64,000 nt of DNA from Glandiceps talaboti (lineage: Eukaryota > Hemichordata > Enteropneusta > Spengelidae), in the NCBI RefSeq assembly GCF_964340395.1, contig NC_135569.1, positions 6,379,040 through 6,443,039 on the forward strand, written 5' to 3'. Each line of letters opens with the position of its first letter. The first letter of the stretch is position 1. The notes under the pieces were generated by a model. That model was not told the origin of the DNA and searched no databases. It was given only the letters and a program-made list of their open reading frames with translations. Of this stretch, positions 39,159-63,062 are shown one piece after another. The position numbers were made by a program, and so were the translations under genes.

Positions 39159-39400
39159 AACGATACCCCACTTCGCAGGGGGTATAATGGTTCGTAAACT
39201 CTCGGGAAAGACTGTAAACGATAATATTGCCCTTTAAGATAATATATTTATATTCTATATATACGTTAATAGAATATAAATACAAAATATTAGTCAAAAT
39301 ATAACCATTTAAAAGCATAATCAATAATATCATAAAAAACAAGTTCCGGAAATCAACGATATATCCCGAGATTCAACGACACAAAAGGTCAACTGTGTGG
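39159..39400. promoter_or_regulatory. putative bidirectional promoter between RPL22 and GPS2
   Basis: The two start regions point away from each other and lie about 250 bp apart. I see no TATA box in usable position. TTCCGGAA, an ETS-type core, lies near 39344-39351. A YY1-type motif, AACATGGCGGA, lies at 39410-39420 on the GPS2 side. Promoter activity is inferred from the layout. Confidence 0.6.
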
Positions 39401-39478
39401 TCAAATCCAACATGGCGGAAATAGCATGTTGACCTGCACAGTAATAGACGTTTTGTCTTGCGTTTGGCTTCATTTCTG
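39401..39478 (+). other. GPS2 5'UTR exon (predicted) with a six-codon uORF
   Basis: A strong donor, CTG/GTAAGT, lies at 39479 and an acceptor, TGTTTTGTAG, before 39715, giving a UTR exon followed by the exon with the real start. The exon's 5' edge is a guess. If transcribed, ATGGCGGAA at 39412 opens a six-codon uORF ending in TGA at 39430-39432. Confidence 0.5.
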
Positions 39479-39750
39479 GTAAGTAGTTTTCTTAACCATT
39501 TTTTTGCACCACTGGCTATTATAGTTGACTATTTGTGTTCAATATAACACCGTGTATTTTGCTGTGTCAGTCAGTGTTCAGTAGTGAATGAAAAAATCGG
39601 GAGATTTTACTAGAATTTGTGAATAAGGGAGGCACCGAAAGAAATCGAGATTGATGACTGTTCGCCACTGGAGGCTTACTGTAAACATCACACCGTTTTA
39701 ATACTGTTTTGTAGGTCTTTTGAGGCTTCAGAGGGTGTGTGTTGACCACA

Positions 39751-52679
<12,929 letters not shown>

Positions 52680-55600
52680 AGATACTTGTACACCATGCCA
52701 TATATGGACATCGGACAGAACCAAACCATATGGGAAAAAGACAACCATACACTATACATTTTGTTTGTATGGACAAAAGACAACCATACCATTTATGGAC
52801 AAAGGACAGAACCATTTATGGACCTAGGGCAGAACTAGTCTGATTTTGTTGTTGTAGTGTTTCCATAGAAACCAACATTATACCTCTTTTATAAGTGGTT
52901 TTACTTCTGTAAGTCACATGTGTAATTGTTTTGTTGGTTCCAGTTATGATGGTCTTGTTTGATGTTACCAGCTTTATTTCTGGTCAAAGAAACCAGGTCC
53001 AGAGTACCCGATGTATGTTGAAAGTTTTTTTAGTCATTTTAAGGACTTCTTGAAATACTTTCAGTCTTCAGTAACTCATGCACAGAAGGTAGTTATGACA
53101 GTTATTGAGTAAGTAGCCACAAAAGTACACTTTGCTTTCAATACGAATTCATTGTGTGTCTGTGTGTGTGTGCATGTGTGCATGCAAGTGTATGCATGCA
53201 TGTGGGTATGTAACCATATTGTACCCTTTCATTCAGGAATATTCCCTGATCGGGATAAATATTTATCCATATTGGGATAAAAAATATACAATGTATCTTC
53301 CATATTCATTCCGATCATGATAAACAATTTTTAGGTTACATGGTACCTACCTACTTACCATTGGTTTACCCCAATTGGGATAAACAGGTAAAATTATTCC
53401 AGATACAATAGTACTGTTCAAATGCACATACTGAAAAATTGCTCTGGACAACCTATGTCCAACCCCTGGCTTTTTTTGTAGGTCTTTAAGAGTAGAAAGA
53501 GTACATACCGGTTTTCACATACGATGTGTTATAGTTATGTAAGTCAGAGTGTTCAAAGGTCTTTTATCCTGATAGGGATACAAAAAAATCTAAATTGGGA
53601 TAAACCTCTATCCTGATCTGGGAGATATTCCCAACTGTCCCCATGTAACTTGGACTTGTTTATGTGATCAAGTGCAACTACTAGGGTTAGTGAACGGACA
53701 CTGCATGTTTTTATGTTATGTGAAAATTACAACTTTTGTGGCATTGTTTTTTGTCAATTTCTTTACACATTTCCTTGCACTATTTCTTCATTGGTTTCAG
53801 GTATTTATTCACTTGAACATTTTAATGTGTAGAGAAGTAGTATCAAGAAGAGTGTGTCAGCAATATATAAGAAATCATCAATATTTTGAAAGCTTTTCGT
53901 AAAATTGGTCTCAAAGTTAATCAGGAAAGCCACTCCAAGAGAAAGTGTTTTCATGAAAGGTATTGCCGTGAACTTGGGTTCTAAAGTATCTTTTCATGAT
54001 TTCATGCCACATAATTTTGCTTGGGTGCCAAAAAAACACCAAATTCAAACTCTTTCACCCCTATTGCTCCTTCAGTGATACACCATTGCATCACAGGTCT
54101 CAGCAGACATGAATATTTATTAGATATGCACGGAATATTCATGACTACCAATGTTCAATTTGATATTTCTTGGCAACTGAACAAAAATAACATGACTGAT
54201 GAAATCATGGAATGACTCTTCAGAACGCAAAGTTTATCAAAGTATTTTTATTTCATGGAGTGGCATTCCCCTTTGAACTACACATTTGAGTCTAGAACTT
54301 AGAACCATGAAAAAATTACACTTAAAGAAAAGTACAATATAGCACTATCGTCTCTTCTCTGATTTCATAAAACTTGTCAGTGAAAGTTATTTTTTCACTA
54401 GAACATAGATATGGATATGTATATTATATTTTTATTGATACTTACTAAAAGAATCATGCGTTTCTCGTGACATCAGTGATTTAGATGCGTTTTGGTAAAT
54501 GGCAAATCTTAGTAAACTTTCTAGGAAAGTTATGTCTTTTGTCGTGTGTTATTCATATTGTAAACTGTATTTCATGATATGAAATAATAACGATGTGACC
54601 TGAACAGCACGTGTGTTACTTGTTTTATTTAAACTTTTCAGGAATGTCTTTAGACTGTAAGATATTGAACCCTATCAGGCATCTTAACCACAACTACTAA
54701 TCTACCCAATATCCTGCACAAGCCAACCAGATTGGGTTGCAACCAATCAAATACCGTTATGTTCTAATAGGTGTCAAACTGACCATGATGGTAGCCTTTC
54801 AGTGCTGATTTATGAGACCAGCCACCTAATCTTACGTCAGTAGTAAACATAAGTTTCCAGCCAAAGTCTGATATTTTATCAAGTATTATCAATTAACAAG
54901 TATCACGATAACGGCAATCGTTCTTAACATCAGAAACAGAAACTCTTCTGTCTGTTTAGTTTTTAATCTACATAATGACATCTATTTGAACTTTTAATTA
55001 CAAGTTAAATGCGTGGCCAGTCTTTTGATCTAGCTAGCAGGCACAGTCCCTTAGAATAATACAGACGACAGTCCAGCCTGATAGCGTTGCATGAAAGTCT
55101 ATCTTAGAGACTAGAATGTCTTGTACGCTACTGAAAACATTTGTGTTGACTTTTACCTTTGTAGCTGGAAAGGACGATATCTCCACAATGTTCTTCCATA
55201 AAATGGGACTGCCATACCAAAGTCTCTTACAGAATAGTGTAGAATTTAGCCTAGAATTTTGTCCTGTGTTGATCTTGACTCTCCATACTTAGGACCTAGT
55301 CTAGCAGTTGATTGTTCAAACCTAAATTAGATTACCATTTCACATAGCAATTCTCGCTACGTGCAATAGCATTTTACTTCCTTTCAAAATAGAACATGAA
55401 GGTCGACTTATTCTCACAAGTGCCTATGGTAATTCATGTGAAGCATGTGGAGCAGAAGTTATGGTGTGGAACAAGAAATTGAATGCTCATTAATTTTATG
55501 ATGCGCCTAGGCAGTAATATTTTATTTTGGATACTGAGAATCGCTCAACCTACTTACATGCAACTAATTTTTGTAAAATGTTTCCATTTGACTGATCCTG

Positions 55601-56169
55601 TCTACTGATTACTGGCGGGAATTCATTGATATATACATTACCTGGGGATGCCAGGGACATCATTTCACGCAGCAGGTATTACAATCCAAACATAATTTGC
55701 TCCGTTTTCTGGCCAACACTTACGTGAAATGTGCCTCGGAAATAAACTGTTTAAACTTTTGCTGCTGCTCTGTGAAAATGCCAACCCACTCTCAGTTAAA
55801 ATCAAGAAAGAAAATCAGGGGTCATCGTACAATTTGCTCTGAACAACATATGTCCGACCCCTCACCTTTTTGTAGAAAGAGTAGATACCTTTTTCCACAT
55901 GCGCTGTGTTAAAGTAAGCCACAGTGTTCAATGGTCTGATAGGGATACAAAAAAATGTCAATCGGGATAAGGTAATATATTAAGTATGTATAGTTTCATA
56001 TATTCAATTTCCAATTGAGCGATGCATCATGTATAATTGGAATAGTTCAGAACTTTGCAGGAACAAAAATGTATGGTTTTGTCGTTACTGGAGGCATTCA
56101 GTTTAAATCTGGTTCATTTGGGTACTACAATGCAGGATAAATTCGATAGTTAATTCTTGGTTCACTCGG
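52680..56169 (+). other. GPS2 3'UTR and intergenic DNA with dispersed repeats
   Basis: No poly(A) signal could be fixed. Related copies of one repeat lie at about 53440-53605 and 55830-55970; both carry GATAGGGATACAAAAAAAT and ACATATGTCC-like sequence. A copy of the GGAGTGGCATTCCCC repeat lies at 54201-54272. Confidence 0.45.
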
Positions 56170-56199
56170 AGAATGGTACACAAGTTCAACTTGCTGAGA

Positions 56200-57255
56200 A
56201 AGACAGGTCAGAAAGTCAGACCTCGACACATTCAATGGAAGACTTGCTCCTTGGCTCTGGTAGTAGGTCAGAGTTGTGAACAGCTATGAGTGCAAGTTAA
56301 CCAAGAGATATACACCCTGAAGAGAGAAATTGGTCAGCAGGAAGAGGTGTTACAAGAATGCTTCAAATGGATAAAGGATTCTGAGACACTCTTGGGGTGA
56401 CCCTAATTTTTTCAAATGTTTCTCATTACGTTTTCATGGCAACTACAGGTTGGCCGGTCGGAAAAAAAGTCATCAAATATCATCTTCACGTTTCTCTGCC
56501 TCTCCTTTTCCTCCTCTCTATCTTCCTTTATTGGATTCCTGGTAACAAACCCTTTCCCAGCTTCTCTACACAATTGGCATGTTCTCAGCCCCACTACTTG
56601 AATAACTTCCGACATGAAACAAATCACTTCGTGAACAAGTGTCGTCGCCACCATGCGGCGGTAGATCAGACACTTGTTTATTCTTGCCAGAGAGGGTGCT
56701 GTTCCGCAAAATATTAAGGGCAGGCCAAATAAAAATATTGTTTATTTTGATGTTGGGGCTGACAATTTGGGTCGGTCGGGTAATGAGAAAAAGAAAAAAA
56801 AATGGGGTCATATTTACAAGAAAAAAAGGAACAGCGACCAAGCGAAGTACAAAAAATAAAACTCGCAGCGACATTGGACAATGCTGAAGCCAACCTCATT
56901 GAAGTCATACTCCAACAGGTGGCTGAAGACCTGAAGGAAAGTATGGAAATGATATAAAGAACAAGTACACTGTCGAGACTGATAAAAATGACAGACCGTT
57001 CAGAATACGGCTGGGCAGTAGTGCAAAAGTATGAGCCAGATGAGCTAGCAACCGACAGCAGAGATGAGAAGAAAATGCAACGTGCTGAATACCAAGAAAT
57101 GCGGAGAAGACAGAATTATCAATGTTCGGCGTAACAAGTATACAAATTCGGAGCAGATTGCGACAGACAGGCGGATACCAGAGATGGTAGACGCGGCAAT
57201 ATTTAGACAAGACGTCGTGCCAGCTGGACCAAATGACTCTGAGTGTCAAAGATAA
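56200..57255 (+). pseudogene. decayed accessory (gag-region) ORF of a DIRS-like retroelement
   Basis: Coding remnants in shifting plus frames. YKKKRNSDQAKYKK (about 56810-56859) is followed in another frame by KLAATLDNAEANLIEVILQQ (from about 56860) and then [20 protein letters not shown] and [10 protein letters not shown] (about 56994-57105). Frames break by in-frame stops and shifts. This order and the RSEYGW..V..YE.DELA.DS.DEK pattern recall the protein encoded before the reverse transcriptase in DIRS-type elements of invertebrates. No functional product is possible. Confidence 0.6.
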
Positions 57256-57479
57256 GTACGTTTATAATGTAAGCTTCAGTAGTTTGAAAGGCATGCTAAT
57301 TTGCATAGGAGATACTAACCTAAAGTGTAAAGGAATGCAGTAAAGATGAATTTTGTTTCAAACCAATTAGTAATGTCAACAGAATTGTCTGTTTATAGTC
57401 AACAAAGCCTATTGAATGCCACATAGACAAAGGGGAAAGAGCTCCCGAAGTTAACACTAGTACGGTTGCAAGCAATTAT

Positions 57480-58110
57480 TCGGTTTGAGATATAGGCTTC
57501 GGCAAAATATACAATCTTGGGAGTCATCCCGTGCCCCATCAGAAGTTTTGGATGTCATCACAAATGGATACAAATTGCTATTCATTTAATTTCTACCCAA
57601 CATGAAAAAAGTGTTATAACATCAACCAAGTAAATATAGAATTTGTCAAAAACGGAATTACATGCTTATTCAGCAATGGTTGCATTTTGAGAAATGTTAA
57701 ATCTTATACTGGTTAGTCCACTATCAGTTGCTATAAAGCAAAAATGGTTAAAATGACTAATACTAGATTTGCTCTGCATTAATTTGCACTTGTGGAAGAA
57801 GTCTTTCAAAATGGAAAACCTTCGTACTGGTTTACTTACAGAATAGTACCCACATGTTCTCATTCAGTCTCGTTCGATCTTGTCTAGATATCATCACATT
57901 GATGTATATTCAGAGCACAGATAGACAATTCTTGGGCTTTGCATGGTATTACGAAGGCCATTCGCAATATTTCTATTTCAATATACTACCATTTGGTTTT
58001 AACGTCTGCTCATTTTACCAAAGTAGTTAGTCCACTAGTTAAAAAATCCGTAGGTATAGCAATATTTAGTTTATTTAATCTACCTACGAGTTCAGCAGTG
58101 AGACTTGTTA
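57480..58110 (+). pseudogene. decayed reverse transcriptase of a DIRS-like retroelement
   Basis: Fragments in at least two plus frames follow the order of DIRS-type reverse transcriptase. EVLDVITNGYKLLFI (from about 57541) comes first, then MENLRTG-like text near 57811. HHIDVYSEHRQFLGFAWYYE (from about 57895), FNILPFGFN, and a shifted FTKVVSPLVKK (about 58016-58048) follow. The catalytic YxDD region is not recognisable downstream, and I see no tyrosine recombinase. Stops and shifts are frequent, so this is a fossil. Confidence 0.75.
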
Positions 58111-58260
58111 TGTTCAGAGTTCATGTGAATGTTCAAATGCTAGCTAGATGGAGTGTTGAGATTTTTTTGTCGGGCTTTGTGGCAAACAACGTAAAAAGTC
58201 ACCTGGCACCAATTCAAGTCAGTAGGTTACATGACTGGGAATGGATATAGATTTAGTATT

Positions 58261-59310
58261 TGGCATGTGGATAAAGCAATGGGCCTTCTCCAAATCGAAT
58301 ATTAGCATATTACCATCTGAACCTATACATACTATGATGTAACACTGCATTTGCAACACCAGTATAATGTGTACGGTTCTATTCATAAAGCATTCAAATA
58401 ATAACGTTATATTTGTATGTCAGATATTCAAGAGTCCGCAGAAGATCTCTTCTAAGACAAAAAAGGTTGTAAAGTTACGATTAGGGAAACGGTGACAATA
58501 GCGCAAGAGATACTATATGTTAGAAAGATTGAAACCAATTGTGCCAAACGTGCAATATTTCTGATTACATATTAGTTTGAGGGCAGGAGCTGGGTGTCGG
58601 TTAGACGTGCCATGTAATGTGTATGGTATGTAATTGGTCATTGCAATTAACCAGAAAATAATTTCCCCTTTACTGTCAATATTTGACCGACAGGTCAGCT
58701 GTTTTAACTTACTATCAACATTCTTCGTCATGTAAATACTATTTCAATCATTATTATATCATATCAATTAGTCTATTTACTACAGCTGTTATCATTTAGT
58801 TTTCTTTATTTTCTTGCTATTCATTGTAAAGTTACACAGTTGTACATTTACTTTGTACTGGTCAAGACCTTAACTATAGTTCAGATCAAAATAGTTCTGT
58901 GATCCTCAACAGGTTATCCTGATAACATCTTTGAAATGTACATATTTGTTATACTTTTTATATCTGGTGAATAGATAAATCCAATTTTATTTACTTTGAT
59001 TTAGTTCATTACCTGTTAATTAAAACGTCCAATGTCGATGCACCAGCTTGAGCCTACCCTGTCAGTCAAAATCATCGCCGTGTGTAATTTCACACCTCGT
59101 AAAAATAGTGCCGCCTTGCGTGCAAATTCAGTGTGTTCTGTTCGATAAAGGCGTTAATTTATTTTTAGAATAAGTACCATGCTATGTGTATAGCTATAGA
59201 CACATGTTTACCAATAGATAATTCAATACACCCCATGGTGTGTACAATATTGAGAAATACTTCTATTAAACAAACAAAAAACTGTAACTGGATTGTCGTT
59301 GGCCGAGTAA
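58261..59310. other. no supported gene
   Basis: AT-rich. Probably the rest of the decayed element and intergenic DNA, but no recombinase motif is readable. Confidence 0.4.
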
Positions 59311-59314
59311 GCCT

Positions 59315-59545
59315 TGGTTGTCAGAGGCCGAGTGGTAAAACCGCTTGCCTCTTGCCACTGTGGTCGGAGTTCTAACCCTGCAGGGTTTGATTAAAATTTA
59401 CCATGCTGTAAGTAAGAAGAGCGTCCTTCAGTTTGACTCTACCAAACAATGCAGGTTTCCCCGGTACTCCAGTTTCCTCCTGCATTGACACTAATCCCAT
59501 GAGGGATGGCCCTCACTGGACCTCTTGGGAGATAAGTGTTTATAT
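59315..59545 (+). mobile_element. tRNA-derived SINE
   Basis: The head resembles a Ser/Leu-type tRNA: GAGGCCGAGTGGTAAAACCG fits an A box and GGAGTTCTAACCC a degenerate B box. The body contains CCCCGGTACTCCAGTTTCCTCC and CATGAGGGATGGCCCTCACT, recalling conserved central domains of invertebrate SINEs. No proper acceptor stem or CCA-ready end is present, so it is not a functional tRNA. Confidence 0.65.
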
Positions 59546-59824
59546 ACTTAAAGAACTATCCAGTATAAGTAAATTATTAGTAATATATTTTGCAGCTTTA
59601 AGTGAAATGTCTAATGAGAAACGATTACAGTACGAATATTTCAAAATCAAGGCAATCTCAATCAGATAAGACTAGAGTTTTGTTTCCAGAAATACATTAT
59701 GTAGCTAATAATGTTGACAAAAACATGAATGACACTAACAATGTGGACAGTAGTAATTATTATTCCAATATCATAACATTTTAACATTATAACGTTAAGA
59801 CCTCTCCAATATATGGAGTGAAAG

Positions 59825-60946
59825 TTAACTATATCCTGTACCCTCACGAGTAAAAGTGGTCATTTCCCCGGGTTCTTCATCGATCTTACTTTTCTCCTTG
59901 CTCGTGTCGAGCTTCTTCTTGCAACTAAAGATTGACACTATGACGGAGCTGAGAACAACTACCCCGGCTCCAACAAAGTCAAGTGGATGAATGTTATAGT
60001 GAAAGATAAATATGTCCGCCAGGTAAGATATGACAAGTTGAATATTTGACAGTAGAGCTACAGAAGCCGCTGACTCCATTCGAAGACTTTCGTATCTCGC
60101 CCATGTGCTTATAACTCCAGCGGCACACACAGCGAACAAATACAAGAAGCCAAGATAAGGAATATTCCAATTTGATGATGGAGTTATGATGAACATTAAC
60201 GCGAAATTCAGAAGAGTATTAACAGAACTATTATAAAGCATGATGGCGAAAACATGGACTCGTTCCCGTACAGCTCGTCCGATGATGTATCCCGCAGATA
60301 TACCAACAACGGAGACAAGTGTAAGGATGTATGCGATGCTTTCCCTTCTACTTGGAGAGGAGTGTGTCGGTGCTAGAAACTCTGGACGTGTGATAAGTAG
60401 AATACCAGTTACGCTTAATAGCGAGGCTGCTACTTCAGGTAGGCTGCACACCTCTTTGAGACAGATACATGCCAACAATGCAGTTATGATCGACAGAGAC
60501 CCTTGTATCAAAGAGTTTATGTTTCCGAGAGGGGCGTTGGGGAGAGCGTAGAGCAAAGCTATGCATGACACCGTTCCGATTGCCCCATTACCTAATAATA
60601 TAATTCGGTCTTTCCAACTAGTAAGTCGCACATCTACACGTTTATAGAAGATAAGCGGCAGAACAGTCAATGCACCAACGAAACCAGTGATGAACTTGAC
60701 TTGAAATTGCGTTACTCCCATGTTCTGCAGAAGTACTATGAACACGGAACTGATAGCGTACGATGAGCCACTGATTAAACCAAGCAGAACTCCGATCGCG
60801 GAGTATGCTGCTCGGCTAGCTTTCTCGTGACATGGTGAACGCCTTTTCTTACTACTGTGTTGAGCAGACTGCCAACTAAACAGACCATTGTCGTCGTCAG
60901 AGTCATAGGAAAGCAAAATTGGAACTAGGCTATACGGCGGATCCAT
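59825..60946 (-). CDS. SLC35G/EamA-type drug-metabolite-family transporter, intronless
   Basis: One uninterrupted frame of 373 residues from ATG at 60946 (MDPPYSLVPILL) to TAA at 59825. The frame runs 13 codons further upstream only to a TTG, so the internal ATG is chosen. A polar Asp/Ser-rich N-terminus precedes about ten hydrophobic segments arranged as two EamA halves. Readable parts are GVLLGLISGSSYAISSVFIV, NAPLGNINSLIQGSLSIITA and SAASVALLSNIQLVISYLAD. The C-terminus is basic and then acidic. The family contains multi-pass membrane carriers; for SLC35G proteins the substrate is mostly unknown. A single-exon structure is common for SLC35G genes. The fold assignment is firm, the member and substrate are not. 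Confidence 0.87.
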   Translation of the reverse strand: MDPPYSLVPILLSYDSDDDNGLFSWQSAQHSSKKRRSPCHEKASRAAYSAIGVLLGLISGSSYAISSVFIVLLQNMGVTQFQVKFITGFVGALTVLPLIFYKRVDVRLTSWKDRIILLGNGAIGTVSCIALLYALPNAPLGNINSLIQGSLSIITALLACICLKEVCSLPEVAASLLSVTGILLITRPEFLAPTHSSPSRRESIAYILTLVSVVGISAGYIIGRAVRERVHVFAIMLYNSSVNTLLNFALMFIITPSSNWNIPYLGFLYLFAVCAAGVISTWARYESLRMESAASVALLSNIQLVISYLADIFIFHYNIHPLDFVGAGVVVLSSVIVSIFSCKKKLDTSKEKSKIDEEPGEMTTFTREGTGYS

Positions 60947-61020
60947 TGCAACTTGACAATCCGTTAAGATACGATCAAAACTCAACTATTGTATACCCAC
61001 AACTTGATGATATCGGTGGC

Positions 61021-61028
61021 TTTTTATA
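61021..61028 (-). promoter_or_regulatory. TATA box of the SLC35G-like gene
   Basis: TATAAAAA on the minus strand (within CTATAAAAAGCC), 75 bp upstream of the ATG. A start about 30 bp downstream would leave a 5'UTR of about 45 nt with no intron. Confidence 0.65.
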
Positions 61029-61254
61029 GTAATTATATTATTTCTACGATACGCTGTTTTTACAATTGCGCCAAATAATTTTTTTTATATGTTTCCGGTA
61101 ACCCAACCGACCCTAAATCATTTTTTAATAAAAAAAAGTGAGATTTTACTTCTATTTATCTGTACATGTGTAAATTTTCTTAGTGTCAAAGTATCTTTTG
61201 TGGATTTTTTTTCTGAAAAAAACCCCGAGTAAATTGAATTCCTTCAGTACGGTT

Positions 61255-61795
61255 TGTCAAATTATATATCTATATTGTCATATGGTATATCAATATTGTC
61301 AAATGATATATCAATACTGTCAAATTGTATATCAATACAGCCAAATGATATATCAATGCCGTCAAATGATATATCAATACTGTCAAATTGTATATCAATA
61401 CAGCCAAATGATATATCAATACTGTCAAATTGTATATCAATACAGCCAAATGATATATCAATACTGTCAAATTGTATATCAATACAGCGAAATGATATAT
61501 CAATGTTGTCAAATGATCATCGATGCCGTCAAATGATATATCAATATTGTCAAATGACATATCAATACTGTCAAATTGTATATCAATACAGCCAAGTGAT
61601 ATATCAATGTTGTCAAATGATATATCAATATTGTCAAATGATATATCAATACTGTCAAATTGTATATCAATACAGCCAAGTGATATATCAATGCCGTCAA
61701 ATGATATATCAATATTGTCAAATGATATATCAATACCGTCAAATGGTATATCAATACTGTCAACTGATATATCAATACTGTCAAATGTACGGTAA
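61255..61795. repeat. 21-bp satellite, about 26 copies
   Basis: The unit is AATGATATATCAATACTGTC plus one base. Variants alternate ATTGTATATC and ATGATATATC, giving a 42-bp higher-order unit in the first half. The unit is seven codons long, so several frames on both strands stay open without meaning. Confidence 0.93.
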
Positions 61796-61917
61796 CCTTT
61801 ATGAACGGTAATTCGTCTGTTACAGCACCCTTACAGTTGTATAACCCGTGGCTACGGTTAACTCCCAACGATTAGCTTTTCCTACGGTTGAAGCAATTTC
61901 TTTGTTTTTTAAAATAG

Positions 61918-62000
61918 ACAAATAATAAAATTCCGACCTACCTACCCTATTTTCCGAAGTCATGTTATTGGAAACTATTTTTTTCTTTATTTTTGCCTGA
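61918..62000 (-). repeat. copy of the AAAATAGGGTAGGTAGGT dispersed repeat
   Basis: ACCTACCTACCCTATTTTCC on the plus strand, followed by GAAGTCATG and an A/T-rich part with TTTTTGCCTGA. It matches the copies near 3.24 and 45.26 kb in the same order. Confidence 0.75.
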
Positions 62001-62645
62001 TACGTATATGCATTGTTTGCGCATGGTAACTCAGGAATACCGGCACGAAATTGTTTAACACGTGGGTGTGTAAACAAAGCTAAAAACTACTACCCAGCTG
62101 CAGTTGTACTATTAATGATATCAAATAACGTTTGGTTCTTGACGAAATATTATCTCAGAAATGAGATATTAATGTAATTTCAAAGATATATATACCAGAC
62201 TCAAAAATGTTAATACTCGGCCATATCATTTTGTACCCACATTTATCAAATATATGGTACAAAACTTTCATCTAATTATTTAACAAAAATATATATGAAT
62301 ATGAATATATAATTAATATATGTATTCCACTTGTTGGTTATTTTTTTCTAAATTGATAGGGACATGTTGAATTAGTCAACGTATTGTCATATCAGTTAAA
62401 CACTTATCAATATAGTGCAAGGTGAAGGATACGTAATGTACGCATGTGTAATTTCGTCATTGGAAACCGCTATGGACCAAAGAAAATAAGTCATTGGCGC
62501 AGAGCGATCAGCTCCCAGGGGAATGAAGTATTCAATACCATAACGGATTGTGTTGATATTGGTGTCAGAAGGGATTGAAACACTATTAATAAGGATATAG
62601 TATAAGGTGATGAACTCAATGCGCAGTCAGGCGTTATCGTTTTAT
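62001..62645. other. no supported gene
   Basis: AT-rich, nothing recognised. Confidence 0.4.
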
Positions 62646-62649
62646 CGTC

Positions 62650-63062
62650 ACCAGGTGCAACCAGCGACAGGTAAGTATTTACTTTAGTAACTTGTTACAA
62701 AAAAGGGAAAGTAAATAAATGAACTGGATTAATAACACTTGGCACAGATCTAGAGATGTAAACTACAAAGACTTATATTGCATTTCATGGTTTGATATCA
62801 TTGTGTGTGATGTGTGAAGTTTTGTATGGCCTCTTTGCACAATAGGCCATTTTTACAAACGAGTTTCAAGTTCCCCGATGTACACATATAAAGAGGCCAT
62901 AAAACTGTTCTTATCAAACCATATGTGTAATACAAGTCTCTGTAGTTCCAACATGCTGTGCCAAGTGTTATACAATTAACCTATTTCATATATTGACGTT
63001 ACCTGTTTTTGACATGTTCTGCTTGTAAATGCTTGCCTGTCGCTGGTTGTAGTAACGTGACC
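62650..63062. mobile_element. large foldback element, ~410 bp
   Basis: Outer arms carry GCAACCAGCGACAGG (left) and CCTGTCGCTGGTTG (right). Inner arms carry AACACTTGGCACAG (near 62733) and CTGTGCCAAGTGTT (62956-62969), then ATGGTTTGAT/ATCAAACCAT and GGCCTCTTT/AAAGAGGCC. The whole element folds on itself with a short centre near 62860. No coding capacity. Confidence 0.85.

Noticed and set aside
57939-58250. 103-codon plus-strand frame as a small gene
   Set aside because: Its middle reads as frame-shifted DIRS-type reverse transcriptase; it is part of the fossil element.
59315-59390. Functional tRNA-Ser/Leu gene
   Set aside because: A- and B-box-like sequences are present but no acceptor stem pairs and the sequence runs on into a SINE body.
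60240-60551. 103-codon plus-strand frame
   Set aside because: Antisense shadow of the transporter coding sequence.
60947-60985. Thirteen-residue N-terminal extension of the transporter
   Set aside because: The upstream limit of the frame is a TTG, not ATG. The ATG at 60946 sits about 45 nt after the expected TATA-directed start.
61183-61868. Long Tyr/Gln/Ile-rich frames on both strands
   Set aside because: All derive from the 21-bp satellite; several frames are open at once.
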